A DNA stretch of 49,868 bases, from positions 1 to 49,868 of the forward strand of contig JBGCDD010000186.1 in assembly GCA_045105075.1 (NCBI GenBank). Reading direction: 5' to 3'. This document shows, in pieces, positions 43,214-49,868 of this stretch. A model generated the notes under the pieces. That model ran no database searches, had not been told where the DNA came from, and saw only the letters and a list, made by a program, of their open reading frames with translations. The translations under genes were made by a program, and so were the position numbers. The stretch's first letter is position 1. Every line of letters begins with the position of its first letter. Origin of the DNA: JBGCDD01 sp045105075 (GTDB taxonomy: Bacteria > Pseudomonadota > Alphaproteobacteria > Rhodobacterales > Rhodobacteraceae).

Positions 43214-44077
43214 ATGACGCGCACGGTCTATGTGAATGGGGAATATCTCCCTGAAAATGAAGCAAAAATCTCGATTTTTGATCGTGGTTTCCTGATGGCT
43301 GATGGGGTGTACGAGGTGACCAGCGTGCTGGATGGCAAGCTGATTGATTTTGCCGGCCACGCCGCCCGATTAGAGCGTAGCCTGGACGAGTTGGATATGG
43401 CCAGCCCGGTCACGATGGACGCCCTTTTGGACATCCACCGCGAGTTGGTGTCGGTTAACGAAATCGAAGAAGGTTTGGTTTACCTTCAGATCACGCGGGG
43501 AGCGCCTGGCGATCGTGATTTTGTGTTTCCTGATCCGGAAAGTACCCAACCGACTTTGGTTTTGTTCACGCAGAACAAGCCCGGGTTGGCGGACTCGCCC
43601 GCCGCGCAAAAAGGCATCAAGGTGATCAGCATTGATGATGTTCGCTGGGGCCGGCGTGACATCAAGACCGTTCAGCTGCTGTATCCGAGCATGGGCAAGA
43701 TGATGGCAAAGAAGGCGGGTGCAGATGATGCATGGATGGTGCAGGACGGATTTGTGACCGAGGGCACCAGTAACAACGCCTATATCGTCAAGGGTGGCAA
43801 GATCATCACCCGTGAGCGCTCCAACGATATTTTGCACGGGATCACACGGGCGGCTGTGCTGCGCTTTGCCCAAGAGGCGCAGATGGAGGTGGAAGAGCGT
43901 AACTTTACGATAGAAGAGGCACGCGATGCGGATGAGGCGTTTATCACATCAGCCAGTTCTTTCGTGATGCCCGTGGTCGAGATTGACGGCACCAAACTGG
44001 GCGATGGCACGCCGGGTCGGGTGGCGCCTCGGTTGCGCGAAATCTATCTGGAGGAAAGCCGCAAGGCGGCGGTCTAG
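43214..44077 (+). CDS. D-amino-acid aminotransferase
   Basis: This 287-residue fold-type IV PLP enzyme matches D-amino-acid aminotransferases. It has IFDRGFLMADGVYEV near the start, LQITRGAPGDRDF in the middle, the PLP-binding Lys151 in RRDIKTVQLL, and FVTEGTSNNAYIV and GITRAAVL. Such enzymes interconvert D-alanine, D-glutamate and their keto acids. Placement 57 bases behind dgcA points to D-amino acid use: it could feed D-glutamate into, or out of, the DgcN-DgcA route. A branched-chain aminotransferase is less likely given the D-AAT-type start. It overlaps the convergent Lin0512 gene by four bases. Confidence 0.87.
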   Translation: MTRTVYVNGEYLPENEAKISIFDRGFLMADGVYEVTSVLDGKLIDFAGHAARLERSLDELDMASPVTMDALLDIHRELVSVNEIEEGLVYLQITRGAPGDRDFVFPDPESTQPTLVLFTQNKPGLADSPAAQKGIKVISIDDVRWGRRDIKTVQLLYPSMGKMMAKKAGADDAWMVQDGFVTEGTSNNAYIVKGGKIITRERSNDILHGITRAAVLRFAQEAQMEVEERNFTIEEARDADEAFITSASSFVMPVVEIDGTKLGDGTPGRVAPRLREIYLEESRKAAV

Positions 44078-44433
44078 GACTTTAACTGCCATCCGGTTTG
44101 GGGTGGCAAAAACGCCTCGACCGCGGCGCTGGCAATGACCAGCGTTGTTCCGCTCGGCGTTTCCACGTTCAACCCGCCCAGAACCGCCGTGATTTCGGCG
44201 CGACCTCGGGGCAGGGCGGATTTCAGCGCCTCGGTGTCGACGGCTTCGGGATCTTGCACCCCAATTGTCACCTGCACGCGCATGGCGTCGGTTGGCACGT
44301 CGAGCGACGCAAATATCGGCAGCGAGGAATGGCGGATCGCGTCCTCAATCGCGCGGGCGGCGGCCTTGGTGTAATCCATACCGTATTGGTCATTGCCCAT
44401 GCCCATTTCGATGATCATTCGCTGTTCAGCCAT
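44074..44433 (-). CDS. Lin0512-family protein (second of a tandem pair)
   Basis: The 119-residue product belongs to the Lin0512 family: MIIEMGMGNDQYGMDYTKAAARAIEDAIRHSSL, then VQVTIGVQDPEAVDTEALKSALPRGRAEITAVLGGL. The function is unknown. It is clearly a paralogue of its neighbour, sharing the same order of motifs (GMG..D.T.AA.RA, VEIGVQ.P.AVD, P.G). The start at 44433 lies inside the neighbour's 3' end, so the two are co-translated. The pair may form a heteromer. Confidence 0.82.
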   Translation of the reverse strand: MAEQRMIIEMGMGNDQYGMDYTKAAARAIEDAIRHSSLPIFASLDVPTDAMRVQVTIGVQDPEAVDTEALKSALPRGRAEITAVLGGLNVETPSGTTLVIASAAVEAFLPPQTGWQLKS

Positions 44434-44776
44434 CGGTCTTCTCCATATCAAAGCTGACCGAAATGGCAGCGTTGGCCATCACTGTTGGGTGGCCGTTGCC
44501 GTCGGGGCGGGGAATGTCCAACCCACCTTTGCGCACAATAACAGTGGGTTGACCATATGGGAACACGTCGGTCAACACGCTGGGATCCACTGCATCGGGG
44601 TTTTGCACGCCGATTTCGACGGTGATGATCATGGCTTCCTTAGGAAAACCGAACAGCTCGGCCATGTTGATAGAGTTGTGCCACAGCGCGTCCATAACCG
44701 CGCGTTTGGCGGCCTGTGTGTAGTCGCCGCGCCGCAGTGAACTGCCCATACCAAATTCGGTTAACACCCGGATCAT
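44426..44776 (-). CDS. Lin0512-family protein (first of a tandem pair)
   Basis: The 116-residue product is also Lin0512-type: MIRVLTEFGMGSSLRRGDYTQAAKRAVMDALWHNS, then ITVEIGVQNPDAVDPSVLTDVFPYGQPTVIV. It opens the two-gene unit and has GGAGGG in front of its ATG. No enzymatic activity is established for the family. The pair faces the D-amino-acid block tail to tail; whether it belongs to that pathway cannot be told. Confidence 0.82.
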   Translation of the reverse strand: MIRVLTEFGMGSSLRRGDYTQAAKRAVMDALWHNSINMAELFGFPKEAMIITVEIGVQNPDAVDPSVLTDVFPYGQPTVIVRKGGLDIPRPDGNGHPTVMANAAISVSFDMEKTDG

Positions 44777-44822
44777 TGCGCCCTCCTGACTTGCCCCTCG
44801 CTTTACGCGATTGGGCGCGTGA

Positions 44823-45143
44823 TTACGAGGGTGGCTGAACGGTGATCACGTGGGCTTCGTACCAGGCCGACAGATCGCGGATATCCTCATCGCTGAGCCG
44901 TTTGGCAATCAGCGTCATCCGCCGGTCTTCGCGTTCACCCGAGCGGTAGTCTTTCATCGCCTTTTCAAGGTAATAGGCGGATTGCCCGGCAAGATTGGGC
45001 ACTTCGGGGTCGGTGCCAACGCCGTCGCGGCCATGACAGACCGTACACTGACGAGACAGTTTTTTGCCCTTGTCCAGATCGGCGGCAAAAACAGGGCTGG
45101 CTATGGCCAGAGCAGCGACAATGGGCAAAGTCAAAAGTTTCAT
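44823..45143 (-). CDS. Small periplasmic class I cytochrome c
   Basis: The 106-residue precursor has a signal peptide (residues 1-20, ASPVFA cleavage) and one haem site CTVCH (Cys33, Cys36, His37), followed by GVGTDPEVPNLAGQSAYYLEKAM, a typical class I layout. A Met in ERREDRRMTLIA may be the sixth ligand. It lies downstream of the sorbosone-dehydrogenase-like gene, so it is a plausible electron acceptor for it. GGAG precedes the ATG. An intrinsic terminator lies in front of it, suggesting reduced or separate expression. Confidence 0.88.
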   Translation of the reverse strand: MKLLTLPIVAALAIASPVFAADLDKGKKLSRQCTVCHGRDGVGTDPEVPNLAGQSAYYLEKAMKDYRSGEREDRRMTLIAKRLSDEDIRDLSAWYEAHVITVQPPS

Positions 45144-45158
45144 GAACACTCCAGGCGT

Positions 45159-45190
45159 AAAAAGGGCGGGCCCAAGGAACAGGCCCGCCC
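45159..45190 (-). terminator. Intrinsic terminator between the sorbosone dehydrogenase-like and cytochrome c genes
   Basis: On the minus strand a perfect 9-bp G/C stem (GGGCGGGCC / GGCCCGCCC, arms 45182-45190 and 45164-45172, 9-base loop) is followed directly by TTTTTA. It lies between two same-strand genes and so should attenuate the cytochrome c transcript. Confidence 0.85.
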
Positions 45191-45197
45191 AATAAGA

Positions 45198-46436
45198 TCA
45201 GTTGGAATAGCTGATGCGATAGACCGCATTGGCCAAATCGTCAGACACCAGGATCGACCCGTCGCGCAGCTGGATCACATCGACCGGGCGGCCATCATAG
45301 ATGCCGTTTTCGTCCATCCAGCCCTCGGCGAAAGGCTCGGTGCGGGCGTTACCTTCGGCGTCAATAAAGGTGACCATGATGCGCGCACCAACCGGTTCCG
45401 TACGGTTCCAGCTGCCATGCTGCGCCGAGAAGATGGCGTTTTTGTACATCTCGGGGAACATTTTGCCGGAGTAGAACGACATGCCCAGATCGGCGGCGTG
45501 GGCCACAGTTTCAACTGCCGGGTGCACCACGTCGACCGGAACCTCTTGGCCTGCATATTCGTTGGTGCGCACGGTGCCGCCGCCATACCAAGGGTGGCCA
45601 AAGTGCTGGCCGGCTTCGGTTTGACGGTTGATTTCACCGGGCGGAATATCGTCGCCCATGCCATCAACCTGATTGTCGGTCCACCACAGCTCGCCGGTTT
45701 CGGGGTGGAAATCATGCCCGACCGAGTTGCGCACGCCATACGTGTAAACCTCGCGGTTGGACCCATCGCGATCCATGCGAATGATGCCACCAATGCCGAC
45801 CTCGTTGTAAAGCTCCAGCTTCTCTTCTGGGGCGACGTTGAAAGGTTGGCCCAGCGAAATGTAAAGTTTGTTGTCGGGGCCCACTTTCACAACGCGCGCA
45901 GTGTGGTTGTAGCTCTCTTCATCAACCGGGATCAGCGTGCCCTGAGGCACAATTGGCACGGCCACAACATCGGGGCTTTCGTGGAAGAATTCGGCGGCAG
46001 GATACATCATCACCCGGTTGCGTTCGGCGATGAACAAAAAGCCGTCCTTCGAAAACGCCACGCCGTTGGGTACGTCAAGTTCCAGCGAGGGTGCGAAATC
46101 CTTGACCTCATCGGCGACACCGTTGCGATCACGGTCCATCACGGACCAAACTTTTGACTTTTTGGTGCCGACAAACAGAACTGTGCCCTGCGGTGCCATC
46201 GCCATATGGCGCGCGTCAGGCACCAGCGCATAAAGTTCGATCTTGAAACCTTCGGGCATCGTGATCCGGCTGAGCACATTGCGAATCGAATCCGCAGAGG
46301 CGGAATTTTGATCGACATAGGTGTGGTCTTTGGTCCCTGTGAGCTTGAAGGCCCCTAGTTTTTCCAGATTGCTTTGTGCCAAAGCAGGCGTCGCCATCAG
46401 CGCACACACGGCCACAGCATTCAGTAGATGTTTCAT
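45198..46436 (-). CDS. Sorbosone/glucose dehydrogenase-like propeller protein (exported)
   Basis: The 412-residue precursor has a signal peptide (MKHLLNAVAVCALMATPALA) and a six-bladed propeller of the PQQ-dependent L-sorbosone/soluble glucose dehydrogenase family. Typical segments are RITMPEGFKIELYA, DVPNGVAFSKDGFLFIAERNRV, YISLGQPFNV, GVRNSVGHDFHPETGELWWTDN and FGHPWYGGG. It would oxidise a sugar or aldehyde in the periplasm and pass electrons to a cytochrome, here probably the gene that follows. The substrate is unknown. GGGAGG precedes the ATG. The leader contains a perfect palindrome. Confidence 0.87.
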   Translation of the reverse strand: MKHLLNAVAVCALMATPALAQSNLEKLGAFKLTGTKDHTYVDQNSASADSIRNVLSRITMPEGFKIELYALVPDARHMAMAPQGTVLFVGTKKSKVWSVMDRDRNGVADEVKDFAPSLELDVPNGVAFSKDGFLFIAERNRVMMYPAAEFFHESPDVVAVPIVPQGTLIPVDEESYNHTARVVKVGPDNKLYISLGQPFNVAPEEKLELYNEVGIGGIIRMDRDGSNREVYTYGVRNSVGHDFHPETGELWWTDNQVDGMGDDIPPGEINRQTEAGQHFGHPWYGGGTVRTNEYAGQEVPVDVVHPAVETVAHAADLGMSFYSGKMFPEMYKNAIFSAQHGSWNRTEPVGARIMVTFIDAEGNARTEPFAEGWMDENGIYDGRPVDVIQLRDGSILVSDDLANAVYRISYSN

Positions 46437-46635
46437 CTTTTTCCTCCCAAAGGTTCCGTCGCAGGCTCTCAGGCGTCCAGCCTCCACCGGTTTTCGCTTT
46501 TGCAGGTTCTCACCTGCAGGGCCGCGTGACGCAGCGGCAATCCTATCACGGTAAGCTGAGCAAGGAGGGTGCGCTATTGCCAATTGGTCGGATTTTTTTA
46601 CCGATTTGCGGTTTTCACTGCTGAGGCCTGGGGAA

Positions 46636-47580
46636 TCAGTTACGCGTCCAACCGGCCTCGCCAAGCGCGTGACCGTAGCTGCTTGCGATGCGCATCCTGG
46701 GCCCCAAGCCTTTGGAAAGCAACAGTTTGTGCATCGGACGAAGCCGCCAACACGGCACATGCATCACCATATGGTGTTCAAGATGATAGTTCACCCAATA
46801 AGGCGCAACAAAGGTGCGTTCGAGCCAGGTGGCATGGGTGGTGCGCGCATTTTGCAGAGCGTTTTCCGAGGTTTCCGTGGCGCCGTGTTCGGCAATGTTG
46901 CGCAACCTCAGGACAAATTGGAACCACGTCAGAAACGGCAGGATCCAAAACACCAGACCATACCACCACTGGCCGAACATGCTCATCAGCACGGCAACAG
47001 CGATCAAAACGGGCAGGGACTTCCACAGCTCGCGCGCTTTGAACGCTTGGGCAAAGTCAGAATTCGCAGCATCTAGGGCATCGTCATCCCCGGCCAGCCG
47101 AAACGACATGACGATCTGGGCAAGAAGCTGTTTGCCGCCAGTTTGGCCGGTCAGGTCGCGCACAAACTTTCGAATCAAAGAGGCGCGCGTCGTCGGGAAT
47201 TTCGCCGACAGTGACAGGTCAGGGTCTTTTTCGGTTTGAGTAAAGCGGTGATGGGTCAGGTGATAATGGCGATAGGCCGACAGCTCTGCCAGTATCGGGC
47301 GTCCGCACAGCCATTCGCCGACAAAATCGTTCAGCCTGCGGTTTTTGAACAGCGCGTTGTGGGCGGCTTCGTGCATCAAAATCGCCAGCCCCAACTGGCG
47401 CGAACCAATCACCATCACGGCCAGCACGCCGGTCACCAGATTGGGAAACAGCGCAAATCCAATGACGGCGGCGGCGATCACGCCCCAACAATGCAGGACC
47501 AAAAGCGCACCCATCGCATCGGATCGCGCAGCAAGCGGGCGAATTTCTTCGGGGCTGAGAAAGGCTTTTCCAGGGGTCAT
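46636..47580 (-). CDS. Fatty acid desaturase family protein
   Basis: The 314-residue membrane protein has the three histidine boxes of membrane di-iron desaturases: HEAAHN (70-75), HYHLTHHR (105-112) and NYHLEHH (264-270), with hydrophobic segments between. Beta-carotene ketolases and hydroxylases share this motif set, but the box spacing and NYHLEHH fit fatty acid desaturases. AGGAGGAG precedes the ATG at 47580. It follows hemC in the same direction after 73 bases, so the two may share a transcript. Confidence 0.87.
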   Translation of the reverse strand: MTPGKAFLSPEEIRPLAARSDAMGALLVLHCWGVIAAAVIGFALFPNLVTGVLAVMVIGSRQLGLAILMHEAAHNALFKNRRLNDFVGEWLCGRPILAELSAYRHYHLTHHRFTQTEKDPDLSLSAKFPTTRASLIRKFVRDLTGQTGGKQLLAQIVMSFRLAGDDDALDAANSDFAQAFKARELWKSLPVLIAVAVLMSMFGQWWYGLVFWILPFLTWFQFVLRLRNIAEHGATETSENALQNARTTHATWLERTFVAPYWVNYHLEHHMVMHVPCWRLRPMHKLLLSKGLGPRMRIASSYGHALGEAGWTRN

Positions 47581-47653
47581 CGCGCGGCTCCTCCTGGTGC
47601 GCACGGTTTCAAACCGGCCCGCCTAATGTCAAGAGGTGCGCTGCGTCACGAGT

Positions 47654-48601
47654 TCAGCTGTGCCAGTCGAAAAAGCCCGGCCCGGCCTGACCCAACAGCT
47701 TGCGCGCCATGGCATTGCCCATCTCGGCCCCTTCGGCGATTTGGCCGGTCATATCATCGCTCAGTGCTTCGCTGCCATCCGGACGCAGCACTTCGCCGCG
47801 CAGCCTCAGGGTTGTGCCATCCAGCAGCGCCAATCCGGCAATCGGCGTTTCGCAGGACCCATCAAGGGCGGCCAGAAACGCGCGCTCGGCCGCCAGCCGT
47901 TGGCCGGTTGGTGTGTCGTGAATGGCGGCCAGCATCTCGGCCACGCGCGTGTCATTCTGGCGTCGTTCAATTCCGATCGCACCTTGGGCCACGGCAGGCA
48001 ACATCGCCTCGGGGTCAATCGGCGTGGCGGGTACGTCGGACATATCAAGCCGGTTTAGCCCTGCCATAGCCAAGAAGGTGCATTCTGCTACGCCCTCTGC
48101 CAATTTGCGAAGCCGGGTTTGCACATTGCCGCGAAACTCCACGACGTTCAGGTCAGGCCTGCGGTTCAGCAGTTGCGCTTTGCGTCGCAAACTTGAGGTG
48201 CCGACAACCGCGCCCGTCGCCAGATCGCCCACGGCGCTGATCGACGGCGACACAAAGCCGTCACGCACGTCTTCACGCGGCAGATAGGTATCAAGCAGCA
48301 AACCCTTTGGTTGCTGCACCGGCATGTCTTTCATCGAGTGCACAGCGATGTCGATTTTGCCAGCCAGCAAATCCTCTTCGATCTCGCGCGTGAACAGACC
48401 TTTGCCACCGATGTCTTTCAACGGACGGTCCTGAATCGCATCACCGGTGACTTTGATCACGATGATCTCAAAAGCCTCCAGCGGCAGATCAAAGGCCTCG
48501 GCCAGTCGTTTTCGGGTCTCATAAGCCTGCGCCAAAGCCAGCGGAGAGCCGCGGGTTCCAATGTTCAGGGGTGTGCCGGGTGTGGGGAGATCAAGTGTCA
48601 T
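47654..48601 (-). CDS. hemC: Hydroxymethylbilane synthase (porphobilinogen deaminase)
   Basis: HemC polymerises four porphobilinogens to hydroxymethylbilane in haem synthesis. The 315-residue product has IGTRGSPLALAQA near the start, the catalytic Asp region VHSMKDMP, GTSSLRRKAQL and the dipyrromethane cofactor Cys250 in DGSCETPIAG. The ATG at 48601 is conserved in kind (start MTLDLPTP) but has GAGGA touching it and a promoter-like pair ending six bases upstream, so the transcript may be leaderless. It diverges from hemE, another haem gene. Confidence 0.95.
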   Translation of the reverse strand: MTLDLPTPGTPLNIGTRGSPLALAQAYETRKRLAEAFDLPLEAFEIIVIKVTGDAIQDRPLKDIGGKGLFTREIEEDLLAGKIDIAVHSMKDMPVQQPKGLLLDTYLPREDVRDGFVSPSISAVGDLATGAVVGTSSLRRKAQLLNRRPDLNVVEFRGNVQTRLRKLAEGVAECTFLAMAGLNRLDMSDVPATPIDPEAMLPAVAQGAIGIERRQNDTRVAEMLAAIHDTPTGQRLAAERAFLAALDGSCETPIAGLALLDGTTLRLRGEVLRPDGSEALSDDMTGQIAEGAEMGNAMARKLLGQAGPGFFDWHS

Positions 48602-48607
48602 TCCTCA

Positions 48608-48636
48608 TTCTTAGTCGCGTCAATTTGCCCTGACAA
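48608..48636 (-). promoter_or_regulatory. Putative hemC promoter, possibly giving a leaderless mRNA
   Basis: On the minus strand TTGTCA (48636-48631), a 17-base spacer and TAAGAA (48613-48608) would place transcription start at about 48601, the A of the hemC ATG. Confidence 0.4.
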
Positions 48637-48702
48637 CCTGCCCTGCCTTGACAAAGTGACGCTTTGACGAAACCAACGATGGAAATTGCGATCGAGGGAC
48701 CC

Positions 48703-49743
48703 ATGGCTGAGACCAAAAAACTGCTGCGCGCGCTTGCTGGCGAAACCCAAACTATTCCGCCGATCTGGATGATGCGCCAGGCGGGGCGCTATCTCCCTGA
48801 ATATCGCGCGACACGTGCCCAAGCAGGCGATTTTCTGTCGTTGTGCTATAACAGCGAGTTGGCGGCCGAGGTGACGCTGCAACCGATCCGTCGTTATGGC
48901 TTTGATGCGGCTATTCTTTTTGCTGATATCCTGTTGGTTCCCCAGGCGCTGGGCGCAGATCTTTGGTTTGTCACTGGCGAAGGCCCGCGTCTGTCAACCA
49001 TCACGAGCCAAAGCGATTTTGACAAGCTCAAGCCTGCCACCGATATTCACGACACGTTGGCCCCGATCTATGAAACCGTGCGCATCTTGTCGCGCGACTT
49101 GCCTTCGGAAACCGCGTTGATTGGTTTTGCCGGCGCGCCCTGGACCGTGGCGACATACATGATCGCGGGCCGTGGCACGCCAGATCAAGCACCCGCCCAT
49201 GCGTTGCGCCGCGAAAACACGCCCCTGTTCGAGGCATTGCTGGATCGCATCACCGACGCGACAATCGATTATCTGTCGCTGCAGATCGAGGCGGGTGCTG
49301 AAACGGTCAAGATTTTCGACAGCTGGGCTGGCTCGCTCAGCGGGGCAGATTTCGACAAATATGCACTTGAGCCTTGCCGCAAGATCACGGCTGCGCTGAA
49401 ACAGCGCCATCCCAACACACCCATCATTGGATTTCCGCGCGAAGCGGGTGATAAATACATTGGCTTTCATGGTGCCACAGGGGTAGATTGTGTCGCCTTG
49501 GACAACTCCGTTGATCCCGCCTGGGCTGCCGAAAATGTGCAAAGCGCAGGCTGCGTGCAGGGCAATCTGGCGTCATCACATATGGTGACAGGCGGACAGG
49601 CATTGATCGACGAAACCCGCGAGATCGTGCGTGCGTTTTCCGGCGGCCCGCACATCTTCAACCTTGGCCACGGGATCACACCAGATGCCGACCCTGAAAA
49701 CGTGCAATTGATGATCGATACAGTTCGAAGCACAACAGCCTGA
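48703..49743 (+). CDS. hemE: Uroporphyrinogen decarboxylase
   Basis: HemE removes four acetate carboxyls from uroporphyrinogen III. The 346-residue product shows the substrate-binding loop PPIWMMRQAGRYLPEY, the FADILLVPQALG segment, GFAGAPWTVATYM and FNLGHGI..., all family-typical. I chose the ATG at 48703 because GAGGG lies four bases before it; the TTG at 48664 and the ATG at 48679 lack ribosome sites and would add a non-family extension. The tRNA gene follows within 50 bases of the stop. Confidence 0.96.
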   Translation: MAETKKLLRALAGETQTIPPIWMMRQAGRYLPEYRATRAQAGDFLSLCYNSELAAEVTLQPIRRYGFDAAILFADILLVPQALGADLWFVTGEGPRLSTITSQSDFDKLKPATDIHDTLAPIYETVRILSRDLPSETALIGFAGAPWTVATYMIAGRGTPDQAPAHALRRENTPLFEALLDRITDATIDYLSLQIEAGAETVKIFDSWAGSLSGADFDKYALEPCRKITAALKQRHPNTPIIGFPREAGDKYIGFHGATGVDCVALDNSVDPAWAAENVQSAGCVQGNLASSHMVTGGQALIDETREIVRAFSGGPHIFNLGHGITPDADPENVQLMIDTVRSTTA

Positions 49744-49750
49744 TTTCCAC

Positions 49751-49778
49751 TTGACGCGCGGGATATGCTGGCATACCC
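49751..49778 (+). promoter_or_regulatory. Putative promoter of the tRNA gene
   Basis: TTGACG (49751-49756), a 16-base spacer and ATACCC lie just behind hemE and 14 bases before the tRNA. The -35 element is strong and the -10 element is weak. Confidence 0.45.
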
Positions 49779-49791
49779 CGAGCGCGCTTGT

Positions 49792-49868
49792 GGCGGAGTA
49801 GCTCAGTTGGTTAGAGCAGCGGAATCATAATCCGCGTGTCGGGGGTTCAAGTCCCTCCTCCGCTACCA
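49792..49868 (+). tRNA. tRNA-Met (CAT), elongator type
   Basis: The 77-base sequence folds as a tRNA. It has an acceptor stem GGCGGAG/CTCCGCT (first pair G-U), D arm GCTCAGTTGGTTAGAGC, anticodon stem GCGGA/TCCGC with loop ATCATAA (anticodon CAT), T arm GGGGG-TTCAAGT-CCCTC and an encoded CCA end. A paired first position, unlike the initiator's mismatch, points to elongator Met. A tRNA-Ile2 with modified C34 is the alternative. The gene ends exactly at the window edge. Confidence 0.92.

Noticed and set aside
44850..46157. 435-codon plus-strand open frame opposite the cytochrome and sorbosone dehydrogenase genes
   Set aside because: It crosses the terminator and two genes with signal peptides and recognisable domains; no feature supports it.
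46437..46560. TPP riboswitch, because of a CTGAGAG stretch in the leader
   Set aside because: The downstream consensus parts of the TPP aptamer are absent, and the gene is not a thiamine gene.

Overview
The window looks like a chromosomal stretch (or possibly a chromid) from an alphaproteobacterium of the Rhodobacterales, most likely the Roseobacter group. The evidence is a family of housekeeping and accessory genes typical of that order (an mcl1-type malyl-CoA lyase, an IalB-family protein, paired secreted Hint-domain proteins, a dgcN/dgcA pair), Rhodobacterales-style intergenic repeats, and a CtrA-type box in front of flagellar genes. Everything here is read by eye from sequence and translations; no database search was run.

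Left part (1-21.6 kb): a tyrosine recombinase cut by the window edge, then serB, a YCII-like protein, a type II asparaginase, an IalB-family exported protein, a palindromic repeat element, rlmN, a serralysin-like RTX metalloprotease, a DsbA-like thiol oxidoreductase, a LOG-family protein and a threonine/serine dehydratase. A lysine/peptidoglycan precursor section follows: dapD, two unrecognised small genes, two back-to-back Hint-domain genes on the opposite strand, dapE, a DUF2064 glycosyltransferase-like gene and rnr. It ends with a GST-like gene, a WYL regulator and an MltB-like transglycosylase.

Middle part (21.6-36.4 kb): a partial flagellar cluster that is visibly more AT-rich than its surroundings, especially between 26 and 32 kb. 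A left operon (fliF-fliH-fliN-fliP, minus strand) diverges from a right one (fliL, a small membrane protein, a MotE-like protein, motA, a 726-residue exported protein), and a TTAA-N7-TTAG CtrA-like site lies between them. After a 715-bp AT-rich gap come flhA-fliR-flhB and a small coiled-coil, FliJ-like gene. No fliG, fliM, fliI, fliQ, motB, rod, hook or filament gene is in the window. The right side ends in about 1.8 kb of decayed DNA carrying the first part of an IS1182-like transposase.

Right part (36.4-49.9 kb): a GntR/FCD regulator, accA, an AraC/GyrI-like regulator, a LysE-type exporter and malyl-CoA lyase. Next is a D-glutamate-type block, dgcN-dgcA-D-amino-acid aminotransferase, facing a tandem pair of Lin0512 proteins. 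A small cytochrome c and a sorbosone-dehydrogenase-like propeller protein are separated by an intrinsic terminator. The window ends with a fatty acid desaturase, divergent hemC and hemE, and an elongator tRNA-Met(CAT) at the right edge. The most useful leads are the catalytic-Cys-less Hint partner, the D-glutamate block with its repeat-derived ribosome binding site, the exported AMIN-like/helical-repeat protein coupled to motA, and the broken flagellar cluster boundary.
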